From Pararhizobium sp. IMCC3301 (lineage in GTDB: Bacteria > Pseudomonadota > Alphaproteobacteria > Rhizobiales > GCA-2746425), in NCBI RefSeq assembly GCF_030758315.1, contig NZ_CP132336.1:1178001-1242000 (forward strand): 64,000 bases of DNA, read 5' to 3'. Made by a program: the position numbers and the translations under genes. This document shows, one piece after another, positions 63,775-64,000 of this stretch (position 1 is its first letter; each line of letters begins with the position of its first letter). The notes under the pieces were generated by a model, which saw only the letters and a program-made list of their open reading frames with translations, was not told the origin of the DNA and did no database searches.

Positions 63775-64000
63775 ATGGCACTGGACGATGCAACCTTGCG
63801 CAACGCTGTCCGCTTTGCGGAGATACTGCACAATACCGAAACCTATCCGGCGGCAAAAATGCAGGCCTACCAGCGTCGACTTCTGGAACGGCTGGTTCGT
63901 CACGCCAAAGCCGAAGTTCCATTTTACGCAACACGACTGGACCCGCTGTTTGGTGCCGATGACACAATTCGCTGGGAGGCATGGTCCGATATCCCCGCCT
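63775..64000 (+). CDS. PaaK/CapK-like enzyme, copy 3 (partial, runs off the window)
   Basis: The first 75 codons are present: MALDDATLRNAVRFAEILHN, then MQAYQRRLLERLVRHAKAEV and PFYATRLDPLFGADDTIRWE. They are very close to copy 1 (MQAYQRRLLQPLLHHARREV, PFYATRLDPLFAPDQSIRWE) and less like copy 2. GGAG lies eight bases before the ATG. The rest lies beyond the right edge, so intactness cannot be judged. By the pattern of the first two units, an outer-membrane protein gene on the minus strand would be expected next. Confidence 0.82.
   Translation, partial: MALDDATLRNAVRFAEILHNTETYPAAKMQAYQRRLLERLVRHAKAEVPFYATRLDPLFGADDTIRWEAWSDIPA

Overview
The window looks like chromosome of an alphaproteobacterium of the order Hyphomicrobiales (Rhizobiales). 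The basis is a set of conserved genes typical of that group: rpoD, dnaG and yqeY, carA and carB, greA, an Lrp-ELM1-trxB-lsrB block, DUF992 and DUF2254 proteins, and an AbcR-like small RNA next to lsrB. I cannot name genus or species from the sequence.

Positions 1-19,040 hold a surface-polysaccharide (O-antigen or capsule type) locus, almost all on the minus strand. One tightly packed operon runs from 14,341 down to 486, with most neighbours overlapping by 1-10 bases. It encodes all four steps to UDP-2,3-diacetamido-2,3-dideoxy-glucuronic acid (WbpA, WbpB, WbpE and WbpD types). It also encodes a GDP-mannose 4,6-dehydratase, five glycosyltransferases, two methyltransferases, a Wzy-like polymerase and a small unknown protein. 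Its promoter-distal end is broken: a flippase is cut after about 83 codons and joined to the remnant of another glycosyltransferase. Upstream lies an older unit, marR (EPS type) - UDP-glucuronate 4-epimerase - dehydrogenase. Its dehydrogenase is truncated and fused to a second, degenerate marR fragment, a scar of cluster replacement. A divergent NusG/RfaH-like gene and a frameshifted glycosyltransferase follow.

Positions 19,100-22,150 are a transposon graveyard: IS3-like and IS481-like remnants, an intact IS701-like element carrying an extra 99-codon ORF, and an IS5-family element. A tRNA with anticodon CAT (22,176-22,252, probably Ile2) marks the border to core chromosome.

Positions 22,253-57,605 are mainly housekeeping genes. 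An 8.7-kb stretch separates rpoD from dnaG, two genes that are usually neighbours. It holds a DUF2254 membrane protein and a likely catabolic cassette: a proline racemase-family enzyme with both catalytic cysteines replaced, a MarR regulator, a DctPQM TRAP transporter and a sulfatase-superfamily hydrolase. carA and carB are separated by a metallo-hydrolase, a DMT transporter, an alkaline phosphatase, a YrbL-like protein and a zinc metallopeptidase. Beyond carB come greA, a MOSC protein, a nuclease-fold protein, a glutathione transferase, lrp, ELM1, trxB and lsrB. Just after lsrB is a very well-formed three-hairpin small RNA of the AbcR type, with a plausible promoter and LysR site.

From 58,710 to the right edge a two-gene unit repeats: a PaaK/CapK-like adenylate-forming enzyme (+) facing a small outer-membrane beta-barrel protein (-). 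Two full units and the start of a third are visible. The middle enzyme has one amber codon replacing a conserved Trp. I know of no described function for this repeated pairing; with the AbcR locus it is the most interesting part of the window.
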